Shown: positions 9,055 to 18,009, counted from the stretch's first letter. The stretch is 64,000 nt of DNA from Hymenobacter arizonensis (GCF_900115775.1 NZ_FOXS01000007.1:124001-188000); one strand, 5' to 3'. Translations and numbers: made by a program. The notes: generated by a model from the sequence alone, not told the origin.

Positions 9055-9158
9055 CTGTCCTCCTGAGCTGCGCGAAGGACCTTATCACGGATGAACCAGT
9101 TGCCGTAGTTCAATCGACGCGGACGTGATAAGGTCCTTCGCGCGGCTCAGGATGACAG
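9055..9158. repeat. Intergenic inverted repeat, type B, copy 1
   Basis: The arms CTGTCCTCCTGAGC...CCTTATCACG and CGTGATAAGG...GCTCAGGATGACAG pair almost perfectly around a centre of about 35 bases. The second copy is at 47134-47250. It lies between the divergent CPBP and dus genes, immediately upstream of dus. Confidence 0.83.
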
Positions 9159-9183
9159 ACGCCCCCAAATCAACCCAATACCC

Positions 9184-10176
9184 GTGGTCAACATCGGTCC
9201 CAACATCCAGCTTCCCGACTTCCCGCTCCTGCTCGCCCCCATGGAGGACGTGAGCGACCCGCCTTTCCGCGCCGTGTGCAAGGCCAACGGGGCCGATTTG
9301 ATGTACACCGAATTTATTTCCTCGGAAGGCCTGATTCGGGCTGCTGCGAAAAGTCGCAAAAAGCTGGATATTTTCGACTACGAGCGGCCTATTGGCATTC
9401 AGCTTTTTGGTTCCGACGTGGAGACCATGGGCGAGTGCGCAGCCATCAGCACCGAAGTGGGGCCCGATTTGATTGACATCAATTACGGCTGCCCGGTGAA
9501 GCAGGTGGCCTGCCGTGGCGCCGGCGCCGCCCTGCTGCAGGACATCCCGAAGATGGTGCAGATGACAGCTGCCGTTATCCGCAACACCCACTTGCCCGTG
9601 ACCGTGAAAACCCGTCTGGGCTGGGACGAGGGCACCAAGAACGTGGAAGAAGTGGCCGAGCGCCTGCAGGACATCGGCATTGCTGCCCTCACCGTGCACG
9701 GCCGTACCCGGGCGCAGCTCTATAAAGGTGATGCCGACTGGCGCCTCATCGCCAAAATCAAGGACAACCCGCGCATTCACATTCCCATCTTCGGCAACGG
9801 CGACATTACCTCGCCCGAGAAAGCCCTCGAATACAAAAACCGCTACGGCGTGGACGGCGTGATGGTAGGACGCGCCAGCATCGGCTACCCCTGGATTTTC
9901 CGCGAAATCAAGCACTACGTGGCCACTGGTGAGCTGCTCGCGCCGCCTACGCTGGAAGAGCGGGTGGCCATGTGCCAGATGCACTTCGACAAAAGCGTGG
10001 AGTGGAAGGGCCCGAAAGTGGGCATTTTCGAGATGCGCCGCCACTACGCGCACTACTTCCGCGGCCTGGAGGGCGCCAAAACCTGGCGCACCAGCCTGGT
10101 AAATGCCGAAACGCCGGACGTGGTGTATGGCATTCTGCAGGAAATTGCCAGCAGCGATGCCGTAATGGTGGGATAG
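9184..10176 (+). CDS. dusB: tRNA-dihydrouridine synthase
   Basis: Reduces specific uridines in tRNA D-loops using FMN and NADPH. The 330-residue TIM-barrel protein begins with PLLLAPMEDVSD (FMN-binding strand). It has INYGCPVKQVACRGAGAALL, in which Cys103 of GCP is the expected catalytic acid, then TVKTRLGWD, TVHGRTRAQLYKG and GVMVGRASIGYPW. Which Dus subfamily it belongs to cannot be fixed by eye; DusB-like is the best guess. The start at 9184 is a GTG directly downstream of the type B hairpin. A histidine kinase gene follows after a 99-base gap made almost wholly of a second hairpin. Confidence 0.93.
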   Translation: MVNIGPNIQLPDFPLLLAPMEDVSDPPFRAVCKANGADLMYTEFISSEGLIRAAAKSRKKLDIFDYERPIGIQLFGSDVETMGECAAISTEVGPDLIDINYGCPVKQVACRGAGAALLQDIPKMVQMTAAVIRNTHLPVTVKTRLGWDEGTKNVEEVAERLQDIGIAALTVHGRTRAQLYKGDADWRLIAKIKDNPRIHIPIFGNGDITSPEKALEYKNRYGVDGVMVGRASIGYPWIFREIKHYVATGELLAPPTLEERVAMCQMHFDKSVEWKGPKVGIFEMRRHYAHYFRGLEGAKTWRTSLVNAETPDVVYGILQEIASSDAVMVG

Positions 10177-10180
10177 TGCC

Positions 10181-10273
10181 AGTAGCGCGAACTTTGCAGT
10201 TCGCGTCCCCGCGCCGTTACAAACAGTTTTTACGATTGTCGTTCGGGAACGCGGACTACAAGTTCGCGCTACT
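10181..10273. repeat. Intergenic inverted repeat, type C, copy 1
   Basis: Arms beginning AGTAGCGCGAACT and ending AGTTCGCGCTACT flank a centre containing a second imperfect pairing (TTCGCGTCCCC with the GGGAACGCGGACTA side). The repeat starts 4 bases after the dus stop and ends 2 bases before the kinase ATG. The other copy is at 41934-42035. Confidence 0.83.
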
Positions 10274-10275
10274 AC

Positions 10276-11487
10276 ATGATTCTTCCGATTTACGACCAAA
10301 AGTCGCGCCTCAAAATCCTGATTGCAGTGCTGGCCCTACTCATTGGGGCGGCCACCGTGGTCTACACCAACTTGCTGGTGCAGCGCGTTTCGGAACGGGA
10401 GCAACAGCAGATTCAGCTTTACGCCAAGGCCCAGGAATTCATCATCAACTCTGAGCAGGACTCTAATACACTCTTCGTATTCAGCGAGATAGTGGATGCC
10501 AACGCTACTATCCCGGTTATTCTCAGCAGCGACGGCAATGATGTGCTGGCCGCGAAAAACGTTAAGATTCCGGCGCGCACCTCCCCGGAAGACTCGGTGG
10601 AGCGCCTCCACGACGAGCTGCAGCGCATGAAGCAGCAGCACCAGCCCATAGTGGTGAAATTTGGAGCGGGGCAGGTCAACTACATCTACTACCGCGACTC
10701 GCAGCTGCTGCAGCAGCTGCGCACCTATCCGCTGGTGCAGCTCATCGTGATTGGCTGCCTGGGCATCATTGCCTATTTCGCGTTCAGCTCCTCGCGGCGG
10801 GCCGAGCAAAACCGCGTGTGGGTGGGCTTGGCCAAGGAAACCGCCCACCAGCTGGGCACGCCGCTCAGCAGCCTGGTGGGCTGGCAGAATTACCTGCGCG
10901 ACTCCGACCGCTTCAAGGACGAGCCCATAGTGGAGGAGCTGGGCAAGGACATTCGGCGCCTGGAAATCATCACCGAGCGGTTCAGCAACATCGGCTCGGT
11001 GCCGGTGCTCAAGGACGAAAATCTGTACCACACCACCCGCAACGCCATCGAATACCTGCAGAGCCGGGTTTCGAAGAAGGTAGTGTTCAGGATTGAATCT
11101 GACCTGCCGATGGATACGCCGGCCCGCATCAACGTGCCGCTGTTCGACTGGGTCATTGAAAACATCTGCAAAAACGCGGTGGACGCCATGGACGGCCGCG
11201 GCTCCATCACGCTGCACTTGCGGCGGGTGCGCACCCGCCGCACCTGGTACCGGCGTGGCGCCCCGGCCCGCCAGGTCGCCGTTGATATCACCGACACGGG
11301 CAAGGGCATTCCGAGTAACAAGCTGGAAAGCGTGTTTATGCCCGGCTTCACCACCAAAAAACGCGGTTGGGGCCTGGGGCTCGCACTGGCCAAGCGCATC
11401 ATTGAGAACTACCACGGCGGCCGGCTTTTCGTGAAATGGAGCGAGATGGGCCGCGGCACTACTTTTAGGGTGGTGTTGAACCAATAA
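10276..11487 (+). CDS. Membrane-bound sensor histidine kinase
   Basis: A 403-residue two-component sensor. Helix 1 (about 14-34) and helix 2 (about 151-171) enclose an extracytoplasmic sensor of roughly 115 residues with no recognised fold. The phospho-acceptor is in KETAHQLGTPLSSL (His191). The ATPase part has NICKNAVDAM (N box), DTGKGIP (G1) and GWGLGLALAKRII (G2). No HAMP domain is obvious between helix 2 and the H box. No response regulator gene adjoins, so its partner is elsewhere. It may be transcribed with dus, but a long hairpin fills the gap and could uncouple the two. Confidence 0.92.
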   Translation: MILPIYDQKSRLKILIAVLALLIGAATVVYTNLLVQRVSEREQQQIQLYAKAQEFIINSEQDSNTLFVFSEIVDANATIPVILSSDGNDVLAAKNVKIPARTSPEDSVERLHDELQRMKQQHQPIVVKFGAGQVNYIYYRDSQLLQQLRTYPLVQLIVIGCLGIIAYFAFSSSRRAEQNRVWVGLAKETAHQLGTPLSSLVGWQNYLRDSDRFKDEPIVEELGKDIRRLEIITERFSNIGSVPVLKDENLYHTTRNAIEYLQSRVSKKVVFRIESDLPMDTPARINVPLFDWVIENICKNAVDAMDGRGSITLHLRRVRTRRTWYRRGAPARQVAVDITDTGKGIPSNKLESVFMPGFTTKKRGWGLGLALAKRIIENYHGGRLFVKWSEMGRGTTFRVVLNQ

Positions 11488-11500
11488 GGACAGCCGTGCC

Positions 11501-11666
11501 ACTCCCCTCCTTACCAAGGAGGGGATGTTCGAGCCGCTAGGCTCGGACGGGGGTGGTTGTACTCGTTGAACGACACCTGAACGATTTCCGCTCAACGACT
11601 CGGACGCCCACAACCACCCCACCCAGCGCTTCGCGCTGGCGTCCCCTCCTTGGTAAGGAGGGGAGT
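11501..11666. repeat. Long intergenic inverted repeat, type D
   Basis: Outer arms ACTCCCCTCCTTACCAAGGA and the matching TCCTTGGTAAGGAGGGG side enclose further paired blocks, including GGGGGTGGTTGT with ACAACCACCCC. The right arm carries an additional small hairpin, CAGCGCTTCGCGCTG. It lies between the convergent kinase gene and the CrtC-like gene, so it could also act as a two-way terminator, though it lacks a clear U-tract. Confidence 0.82.
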
Positions 11667-11685
11667 TTCACCATTTCCGCGCTAC

Positions 11686-12756
11686 TTACCGGTTTGTAAT
11701 TTCCACGTAGGCGTTGCCCGTTACGGGCTTGCCGTTTTGAGTGCCGGTTACCCGGCACATGCCTTCCCAGTAGCTCAACTTCAGCACTTTGAAAAGCTGT
11801 AAGGTCAGTTCTTGGTGGGGCACGAGGGGTGTCACGGTCAGGTCGTAGCCTTTGCTAGGTACGGTGATGTGCCAGGTGGCCGGGTACCTTTTCTTGGTGG
11901 TGGGGCTGGTCCAGTACGTAACGGGCTCCAGCGTGAAGTCGCTTTCGGCCAGGTGCAGGTTTTCGCCTTTGGGGCCGAAATGCGAGCCGCCGCTAATTTG
12001 CTGGCCGGTTTTGGTTTCGTGCACGGCGTAGAGCATTATCTCCTCCTTGGGGTCGTCGAGCTGGATGCTGAGCCAGTCCCAGGCCACGTTGCGCTTGTTC
12101 ACGCCGCCGCAGTTCCACTGCCGGTCGTACCACAGCTCGCCAGTGACCTGATGGGTTTTGCCGCCTACCTCAATGGTGCCGGTAGTGGCCAGGCGCGGGT
12201 AGCTATAGTAGCCGGCCTGAGCCACGGGGCCGTATTGCTCGTAGCCGGTGCCGCCGTGCAGCAGCACAGGCTTGGCCGGTGTGGTGCTGAGGCTGATGGC
12301 TTGGCCAGCCTGGTTGTTGGGGCCCTTGGTGGTCATGCGGGCCTGCAGCTTGTAGCGGCCCTCCTGGCCGGTGAGGGTCCAGGTTTGGTCGTTCTTGCGC
12401 TGGGTGAGGTTGATGGGCAGGGAGGCAGTGAGCGGCACAGCTAGCTTATCCAGATAATAATCGTACTTGAAATCCTGCTTCTGCGGGTCCGTCATGGCGA
12501 AGTTCACCATCTGGTAGTCCTTCTTGCCGTCGGGGCTGAAGTGAAAAAAGACGTACTCCACGCCGAAGTCTTCGCCCGTGGTTACGTCCTTCAAATGGCC
12601 GGTGAAGTACCACCACTCCAGGGAGTTTTTTACGTGCGGCGCTTCCTCCTGCGGCAGCTGGGCCTGGCCGGGGAAGACATCGTTTTTGGTAGTGGGCTTA
12701 AGGATGGAGCAAGCCGAAGCAATAGCAAGCAGCAGGGTGAAGCGCAGGAATCTCAT
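11686..12756 (-). CDS. CrtC-like lipocalin-fold lipoprotein (carotenoid 1,2-hydratase family)
   Basis: A 356-residue protein with an N-terminal lipobox (IASACS; Cys about residue 16), so probably membrane-anchored. The body matches the CrtC/hydroxyneurosporene hydratase superfamily: SLEWWYFTGHL near residues 44-54, VEYVFFHFS, GTIEVGGKTHQVTGELWYDRQW and WDWLSIQLDD. Family members include true carotenoid hydratases and many secreted proteins of unknown activity. The lipoprotein signal and the absence of carotenoid genes here argue against assigning a pathway. The gene is single, with its start at 12756 ahead of the three-paralog cluster read in the same direction. Confidence 0.83.
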   Translation of the reverse strand: MRFLRFTLLLAIASACSILKPTTKNDVFPGQAQLPQEEAPHVKNSLEWWYFTGHLKDVTTGEDFGVEYVFFHFSPDGKKDYQMVNFAMTDPQKQDFKYDYYLDKLAVPLTASLPINLTQRKNDQTWTLTGQEGRYKLQARMTTKGPNNQAGQAISLSTTPAKPVLLHGGTGYEQYGPVAQAGYYSYPRLATTGTIEVGGKTHQVTGELWYDRQWNCGGVNKRNVAWDWLSIQLDDPKEEIMLYAVHETKTGQQISGGSHFGPKGENLHLAESDFTLEPVTYWTSPTTKKRYPATWHITVPSKGYDLTVTPLVPHQELTLQLFKVLKLSYWEGMCRVTGTQNGKPVTGNAYVEITNR

Positions 12757-12851
12757 ACCCTGCCAAAAGGCTTTTGGAGGCCGAAAGGTTTGCTTTAGAC
12801 CTCTGAGAGTGGTTTAATTCCCTCTTGAAGGTGGCGCTTCCGGCTTCAGCG

Positions 12852-13556
12852 CTACTGCCTGGGCGGCGTTACGGGCGGCTCCGGCATCCGGATTTTGCCC
12901 ATCACCTGCCCGCGGTTGGGCACCGATTCCATTCGGACCACCAGCGGCTCCGGTTGGGGAGTGCTGCGTGTGTTCACGCTGAGAATTTTCTCAACAAAGT
13001 CAAACGGGTTGCCCACAAACCGCAGCTCCACTGTGCCTCCGGCAATGGGCGCCCAGCTTGGCGACATCATCAGCTCAAACTGCCCCTGCTCGTCGGTAAC
13101 GGTGCCGTACTGGGTGCCATTGAGGAAAATATTGACCTGGGCCACTGCGGTTTTGGTGTCGCCGTCGAGCACCCGGCCCCGGATGATGATTTGCTGCGAC
13201 TGCGAGGCATCCGGATTGGTAGCGCTGGCCGCAGTGGCCTGGGCGGGCAGCTCCTGGGGCGGCTTGGTGGTGCAAAATGTTATGGGCTGCCAGCCCAGCA
13301 GTGCCAACCCGGCCAGCGCCCAACGCCGCCAGCGGCTGGCCGGAGCTGCTACCAGCTGCGGGACCCGAGCCAAGGCGCACACTGGGCGGCCAGACTGGCG
13401 GGCCAGATAAGTCATGATTTCAGCATCACTCATCCGGGTGAAGTCCACCACCTCGGTGGCGCAGGCGGCGCAGTGGCGGCCGTCGGTGGTGGGCGTCATG
13501 GCGGCCCAGGGCTGGGCGCAGGGCTGTGGAATGGAGATGCGGAGGGAGGTAGCCAT
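12852..13556 (-). CDS. Four-cysteine N-terminal domain / TM / carboxypeptidase-regulatory-like protein, paralog 1
   Basis: A 234-residue protein in three parts. Residues 1-70 form a cytosolic-looking domain with the pattern C-x15-C-x2-C-x27-C (PQPCAQPW, GRHCAACATEVVDFT, VCAL), probably a metal site. A hydrophobic segment (about 83-98) follows. The rest contains a carboxypeptidase-regulatory-like beta-sandwich (IIIRGRVLDGDTKTAVAQVN, then TDEQGQFEL) and a Pro-rich tail. I chose the ATG at 13556, since it starts just before the conserved domain and the upstream open frame has no such match. The last of three tandem paralogs in transcription order; function unknown. Confidence 0.8.
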   Translation of the reverse strand: MATSLRISIPQPCAQPWAAMTPTTDGRHCAACATEVVDFTRMSDAEIMTYLARQSGRPVCALARVPQLVAAPASRWRRWALAGLALLGWQPITFCTTKPPQELPAQATAASATNPDASQSQQIIIRGRVLDGDTKTAVAQVNIFLNGTQYGTVTDEQGQFELMMSPSWAPIAGGTVELRFVGNPFDFVEKILSVNTRSTPQPEPLVVRMESVPNRGQVMGKIRMPEPPVTPPRQ

Positions 13557-13596
13557 GGGGCTAAAGTAATGATTTTGCGGGCGGGCGTTTCGAGGT

Positions 13597-14430
13597 CTAA
13601 CTCGAACGGAATAGACGGGTAATTTTTTGCAGGAAAGAAGAACGATGCTTCTTGGCAGGTAATGCAGGCAGTAGTTGAGCAGGGTAGGCCGGCAACGGCA
13701 ACAGGCCCATAACAATCATTTGCTGCTGTCCAGGATAAGAAGCTACTATTTCAGCTCCAGCCGCGGAGGGGTCGGGCCGCAGCGCAACAGCGATGCTATA
13801 AATCGCCTTCCCATCAACAGGCAGATGCATGGTGTGGGAGATATAGCCGGCGGCGTGAAAAACAAGGGTGTGTGGGACTTTCGGGTTGCGGCCTTTGGGT
13901 GCTAGCAGGCTAAAGCGGCCCGAGGAATCGGTGGCAACCGCCCGCTTCTCCCCTTTCAAGAAGACGGCCACGTTCGGCACTGCTTCCTGCGTCGAGGAGT
14001 CTCGCACGACTCCACTTATTCGCGTTTCAGCAGAATGAGACTGCGACTTTATGGGCCTCTTTTTCCCTTCCGCAGTGTGGTGCTGGACGCTTGGAGTTTG
14101 GGCACGGGCCGCCGGACTGGCCACTTCCCGCAAGGCCCACACGGCCGCCACTGTTGCCATCCACGTCCGCCAACGATGGGACGCAGGCACCTCTAGCGGT
14201 TGGAGTGGCCGGGCTAGCTGTTCTTGGCGGAATCGCCCACATGTGCGGCCACGCACTGCCGCATTTAACAGGGCTAAGATTTCGGCATCGGTTTTTTGGG
14301 TGAAGTCCACCACCGTTTGCTGGCAGGCGGCGCAGTGGCGCCCGGTGCTGGTGGGCGTCATCGCATCCCAGCTTTCGGCGCAAGGCTCAGGGATGGAGAG
14401 AATGGGATTGGGACCTATGTTGCTGAACAT
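13597..14430 (-). CDS. Four-cysteine N-terminal domain / TM / carboxypeptidase-regulatory-like protein, paralog 2
   Basis: A 277-residue paralog of its two neighbours. The N-terminal block reads IPEPCAESWDAMTP, GRHCAACQQTVVDFT, RTCGRF, again C-x15-C-x2-C-x27-C. A single hydrophobic segment (WMATVAAVWALREVA) precedes a sandwich domain introduced by ISGVVRDSSTQEAVPNVAVF and ATDSSGRFSLLAP. The tail is longer than in paralog 1 and ends in a basic stretch. The gap to paralog 1 is 40 bases, so the genes are probably cotranscribed. The sandwich is likely extracytoplasmic if the helix is a type II anchor. Function unknown. Confidence 0.82.
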   Translation of the reverse strand: MFSNIGPNPILSIPEPCAESWDAMTPTSTGRHCAACQQTVVDFTQKTDAEILALLNAAVRGRTCGRFRQEQLARPLQPLEVPASHRWRTWMATVAAVWALREVASPAARAQTPSVQHHTAEGKKRPIKSQSHSAETRISGVVRDSSTQEAVPNVAVFLKGEKRAVATDSSGRFSLLAPKGRNPKVPHTLVFHAAGYISHTMHLPVDGKAIYSIAVALRPDPSAAGAEIVASYPGQQQMIVMGLLPLPAYPAQLLPALPAKKHRSSFLQKITRLFRSS

Positions 14431-14542
14431 AAAGATGTTTTATGCGGCTGAGGCATATAGAAAAACTTAACCCCGCCTAAACCGATGGTAGAAAAGTCTC
14501 AAAAAGCAGCTTTTGAAGTGCCTGCGTTTGTGCAATCTAGTC

Positions 14543-15403
14543 TTACAGAAAAGGCTGCGTGACCCAGTATTTACTCCAGTAATACAGGTGACGCAGCTTC
14601 CAGGGAGCGGGCGGCAACTTGCTTGGCTGTAGCATAACGACTTCGCCTAAAAGCATCCCTTTTACGTCGGTTTGGAGTCGAAACGCTTGTTCTACTGCGT
14701 AATCTGTGCGCAGTGTACGTTCCTGAGTTACACAGCCAACTGAGGAAACTACGAGGGTTATTTCTCGCACCCCAGCCAGGGTAGCTGGCACCGTCAGCTC
14801 AAATTTCCCTTCTCTGTTCGTGCTAGTCCCCAACTCGGTGCCTTTTATGAGTATCGTGCACCCAGGCAATAGGTCTCCGGTAGAAAAATCGGTGACTGTA
14901 CCGCGTATCACTGACGACGCCGCTACCAACAACGGATGAGCAGAATCTGGCACAGTGGCGTCTCCTGCCACTGTCTGTAGTGCGGCCGGCAGAACCGTGT
15001 TCTGCACAGGGGTAACAGGAATAGCTGGAGGCGGGGTAGCTGGCGCCGGGCCGCCCCAATACTGGGAGCGCCATTCCGTGGAGGTTTGGGCAGGTGCTAC
15101 GGTGCTTGCCGTTTCCCGCAGGCCCCACACGGCCACGGCCGCCCCCAGCCAAGCCCGCCACCGCGTTGGGGCAGCCGGCACGGCGCGCTGCAACGGCCGG
15201 TCCAGCTGCCCCGCCGCGAAGCGCCCGCAGGTGCGGGTGCTGGCGGCCCCGGCGAGATAGGCCAGGATTTCGGCGTCGGTTTTTAGGGTAAAGTCCACCA
15301 CGGTTTTCTGGCAGGCGGCGCAGTGGCGGCCGTTTGAGGCGGGGCGCATGGCGTCCCAGCTTTCGGCGCAGGGCTGCGGAATGGCGAGGCGGGTGGTTAG
15401 CAT
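14543..15403 (-). CDS. Four-cysteine N-terminal domain / TM / carboxypeptidase-regulatory-like protein, paralog 3
   Basis: A 286-residue member and first of the tandem set in transcription order. The N-terminal block is IPQPCAESWDAMRP, GRHCAACQKTVVDFT, KTDAEILAYL, RTCGRF, with the same C-x15-C-x2-C-x27-C spacing. A hydrophobic helix (AWLGAAVAVWGLRE) and a Pro/Thr-rich linker of about 80 residues lead to a sandwich domain (VIRGTVTDFSTGDLLPG, STNREGKFELTV). I took the ATG at 15403 over an upstream one because the conserved block begins 5 residues later. The linker is much longer than in the other two, which suggests a different reach across the periplasm. Confidence 0.82.
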   Translation of the reverse strand: MLTTRLAIPQPCAESWDAMRPASNGRHCAACQKTVVDFTLKTDAEILAYLAGAASTRTCGRFAAGQLDRPLQRAVPAAPTRWRAWLGAAVAVWGLRETASTVAPAQTSTEWRSQYWGGPAPATPPPAIPVTPVQNTVLPAALQTVAGDATVPDSAHPLLVAASSVIRGTVTDFSTGDLLPGCTILIKGTELGTSTNREGKFELTVPATLAGVREITLVVSSVGCVTQERTLRTDYAVEQAFRLQTDVKGMLLGEVVMLQPSKLPPAPWKLRHLYYWSKYWVTQPFL

Positions 15404-15586
15404 ATGTCGGGGCGGTTCGGTTGAGGGCCTTTCCTGACCGATGCCTGCAACACGCAGATTGCACACGTGCCTATGGCCTTTGTTGCGCTGTGGCAAAAAA
15501 TCTCCCCGAACACTTGACTACAAATTCCTGTATATTAGCTTCTACACGAATGTTGCTGCTCTCTCATTTTCTTGCCCGCCCCTGCC

Positions 15587-16084
15587 ATGAAAACCCTTTA
15601 CTGCACCGCCGCTGCCGTCGTACTAAGCTTGCTGCCGACCTTGAGCCAGGCCCAAACCGGCGCAACAACTGCAGTAGGGCTTGAGATTCCGGCGCCGGCG
15701 CCGCCCAGCCAGGGCAATTTCCTGACGGGCGCCTACGTGCTGGGCAACTACACTCCCGCGCTGGCCACCGCTGGCGGCATGGGCTATTCGGTGCAGCCGT
15801 ACCTGCGCTACATGGTGGGCCCCAAAGCGCGCACCCGAGGGTTTATTCAATACAGCTTTGCTCCTTATCGGTTGCAGGCCTACAACGCCGACCCGCTTTA
15901 TACCCCCGGCGGGGTGGCTTTGCCCGCCAATCCGGGCTTTGCCCCGCTCCCCATGCGCGGCATGCAATCCAATAGCTTTGGCAATGGCATGGGCCAGTTT
16001 TCGGTGGGCATGCCGGTGCGGCTGGGCGGCAGCCCGGTCATGCTGCACGTGGCGGGCAATGCCCTCACCAACCTGCTTCGCTGA
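15587..16084 (+). CDS. Secreted protein of unknown function
   Basis: A 165-residue protein with a clear Sec signal (KTLYCTAAAVVLSLLPTLSQ, cleavage after AQA). The mature part is rich in aromatic residues and Pro. It has strand-like alternation (YVLGNYTPAL, GYSVQPYLRYMVG, GFIQYSFAPYRLQAY), which suggests a small outer-membrane barrel fragment or beta-rich surface protein, but the length is short for a barrel. The ATG at 15587 is preferred to one 15 bases upstream because it starts the signal peptide with Met-Lys-Thr. It is divergent from the paralog cluster; no homolog is recognised. Confidence 0.7.
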   Translation: MKTLYCTAAAVVLSLLPTLSQAQTGATTAVGLEIPAPAPPSQGNFLTGAYVLGNYTPALATAGGMGYSVQPYLRYMVGPKARTRGFIQYSFAPYRLQAYNADPLYTPGGVALPANPGFAPLPMRGMQSNSFGNGMGQFSVGMPVRLGGSPVMLHVAGNALTNLLR

Positions 16085-16165
16085 GGTAGCCGAAGGGACT
16101 TGCCGGGCCACAACCCGCAATAGGGCGTTATCTTTTGCCCTTCAAACCCGTCCCTCCCACCTTTC

Positions 16166-17941
16166 ATGCGTTCTGAAAAGTCCTTGTTTCGCCGCAAAAC
16201 CATCGCGGCCATCCTCCAAAATCCACCCGCCGACGCCGAAGGCCACTCCTCCGGGGGCCTGGAGCGTCACCTCACCGTGCGCGACCTCACGGCGCTTGGC
16301 ATTGCGGCCATCATCGGGGCCGGCATCTTCAGCACCATCGGCAAGGCCAGCCTCGACGGCGGCCCGGCCGTGTCGCTGCTGTTTGTATTTACGGCCGTGG
16401 CCTGCGCGTTTTCGGCGCTGTGCTACGCGCAGTTTGCGGCTACCATTCCGGTTAGCGGCTCGGCTTATACCTACGCCTATGCTTCGTTTGGCGAGCTCGC
16501 AGCTTGGATAATCGGCTGGGCCCTCATCATGGAGTATGCCGTGGGCAACATCGTGGTGGCCATATCCTGGTCCGACTACTTCACCGGCCTGCTCGATGGC
16601 ATGGGGCTGCACATACCGGCCTACCTCAGCACCGGCACCCAAAGCGCCTACCAGGGCTACCACGCCGTGATGGCCCTCATGCAGGCCAATTTGCCGCTTT
16701 CGCAGGCCACCGCAGCCCAAATAGAAGGCTACACAATCTGGACCACTGCCCCGCGCCTGTTCGGCGACTGGCACCTGGTTGCCGACCTGCCGGCCTTCCT
16801 CATCACGGTGGCTATCACGGCGCTGGTGTACGTGGGCATCAAGGAAAGCAAGACGGCTTCCAACATCCTGGTGCTGCTGAAGCTCATTGTGGTCGTGGTG
16901 GTTATCGCCGTGGGTGCCTTCTACATCGAGCCGGCCAACTGGACGCCCTTCGCCCCCAATGGCGTGGGCGGTGTGCTCAAAGGCGTGTCTGCGGTGTTCT
17001 TCGCCTACATTGGTTTCGATGCCATTTCGACCACGGCCGAGGAGTGCAAAAACCCCCAGCGCGACCTGCCCAAGGCCATGATGTACGCCCTCATCATCTG
17101 CACGGTGCTGTATGTGATTATTACGATGGTGCTCACGGGCATGGTGCCCTACACCAAGCTCGGCGTGGGCGACCCCCTGTCGTTTGTTTTTGCTGAAGTG
17201 GGCCTGCCCAAGCTCTCGGGCCTGGTGGCGGTGAGTGCGGTATTTGCCATGGCTTCGGTGCTGCTGGTGTTCCAGCTGGGGCAGCCGCGCATCTGGCTCA
17301 CCATGAGCCGCGACGGGCTGCTGCCGAAGGTGTTTTCGCGCATTCACCCGCGCTTCCACACGCCCTCGTTTGCCACCATTGTCACGGGCTTTTTTGTAGC
17401 CGTGCCGGCGCTGGTGCTGAACATGGATTTGGTGGTCGACCTCACCAGCATCGGCACGCTGTTCGCGTTTGCGCTGGTGTGCGGCGGCATCCTCATCATC
17501 GACCCCTACGGCCGTTCGGAGGCCCGCTTCCGGGTGCCCTACATCAACGGTCGCTTTCTGGTGCCGCTCATCCTGGCGCTGGGTGCATTCCTGATTTTCC
17601 GCTACAACGCCCCCGACAACCACGAGTTCTGGCTGGACGTGACCGGGCAGCGCGGCTGGCTGACTACCGACCCGGTGGACGGCAGCATCACTGGCGGCTT
17701 TGCCCACCAGATACCCACGCTGGTGTTCTTTCTGTTTTGCATTGCGCTGGCCTGGGTGTCATTCACCAAGCGCCTCTCTACCCTGCCCGTGCTCGGCCTG
17801 CTCATCAACCTGTACCTGATGACTCAGCTCGGCATCAGCAACTGGACGCTGTTTTTTGTGTGGCTGCTCATTGGCCTGGCCGTGTATTTCGGCTACGGAT
17901 ACTCAAACTCCAAGCTGAACCAACGGTCGGCCACGGTATAG
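16166..17941 (+). CDS. APC-family amino acid permease (cationic amino acid transporter type)
   Basis: A 591-residue inner-membrane transporter with 12-14 predicted helices. The N-terminal helix 1 signature LGIAAIIGAGIFSTIGKAS contains the GAG-I-F substrate-binding break of the APC fold. Further family stretches are CYAQFAATIPVSGSAYTYAY, VFFAYIGFDAISTTAEE and PKAMMYALI. These last two are typical of the CAT/YfnA branch that moves basic or broad-range amino acids; the exact substrate is not inferable. A long loop (about 140-200) is unusual but not disruptive. It ends at a strong terminator. Confidence 0.92.
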   Translation: MRSEKSLFRRKTIAAILQNPPADAEGHSSGGLERHLTVRDLTALGIAAIIGAGIFSTIGKASLDGGPAVSLLFVFTAVACAFSALCYAQFAATIPVSGSAYTYAYASFGELAAWIIGWALIMEYAVGNIVVAISWSDYFTGLLDGMGLHIPAYLSTGTQSAYQGYHAVMALMQANLPLSQATAAQIEGYTIWTTAPRLFGDWHLVADLPAFLITVAITALVYVGIKESKTASNILVLLKLIVVVVVIAVGAFYIEPANWTPFAPNGVGGVLKGVSAVFFAYIGFDAISTTAEECKNPQRDLPKAMMYALIICTVLYVIITMVLTGMVPYTKLGVGDPLSFVFAEVGLPKLSGLVAVSAVFAMASVLLVFQLGQPRIWLTMSRDGLLPKVFSRIHPRFHTPSFATIVTGFFVAVPALVLNMDLVVDLTSIGTLFAFALVCGGILIIDPYGRSEARFRVPYINGRFLVPLILALGAFLIFRYNAPDNHEFWLDVTGQRGWLTTDPVDGSITGGFAHQIPTLVFFLFCIALAWVSFTKRLSTLPVLGLLINLYLMTQLGISNWTLFFVWLLIGLAVYFGYGYSNSKLNQRSATV

Positions 17942-17966
17942 CTCAGACCTGAGCCGAGAACTATTA

Positions 17967-18009
17967 TAAAAAGAGCCCCTCGCGATTCAGTCGCGAGGGG
18001 CTCTTTTTA
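17967..18009. terminator. Bidirectional intrinsic terminator
   Basis: Arms AAAAAGAGCCCCTCGCGA and TCGCGAGGGGCTCTTTTT pair perfectly around a 5-base loop, with T runs on both strands. It serves the APC permease gene and the convergent gene ending at 18097. Confidence 0.92.

Noticed and set aside
9085..10299. 404-codon minus-strand open frame over dus
   Set aside because: Antisense shadow of the dihydrouridine synthase, low-complexity translation and no motif.
10336..11622. 428-codon minus-strand open frame over the histidine kinase
   Set aside because: Antisense shadow; the plus-strand kinase has all H, N and G boxes.
16142..17707. 521-codon minus-strand open frame over the APC permease
   Set aside because: Antisense shadow with charged, repetitive translation; the permease on the plus strand is clear.
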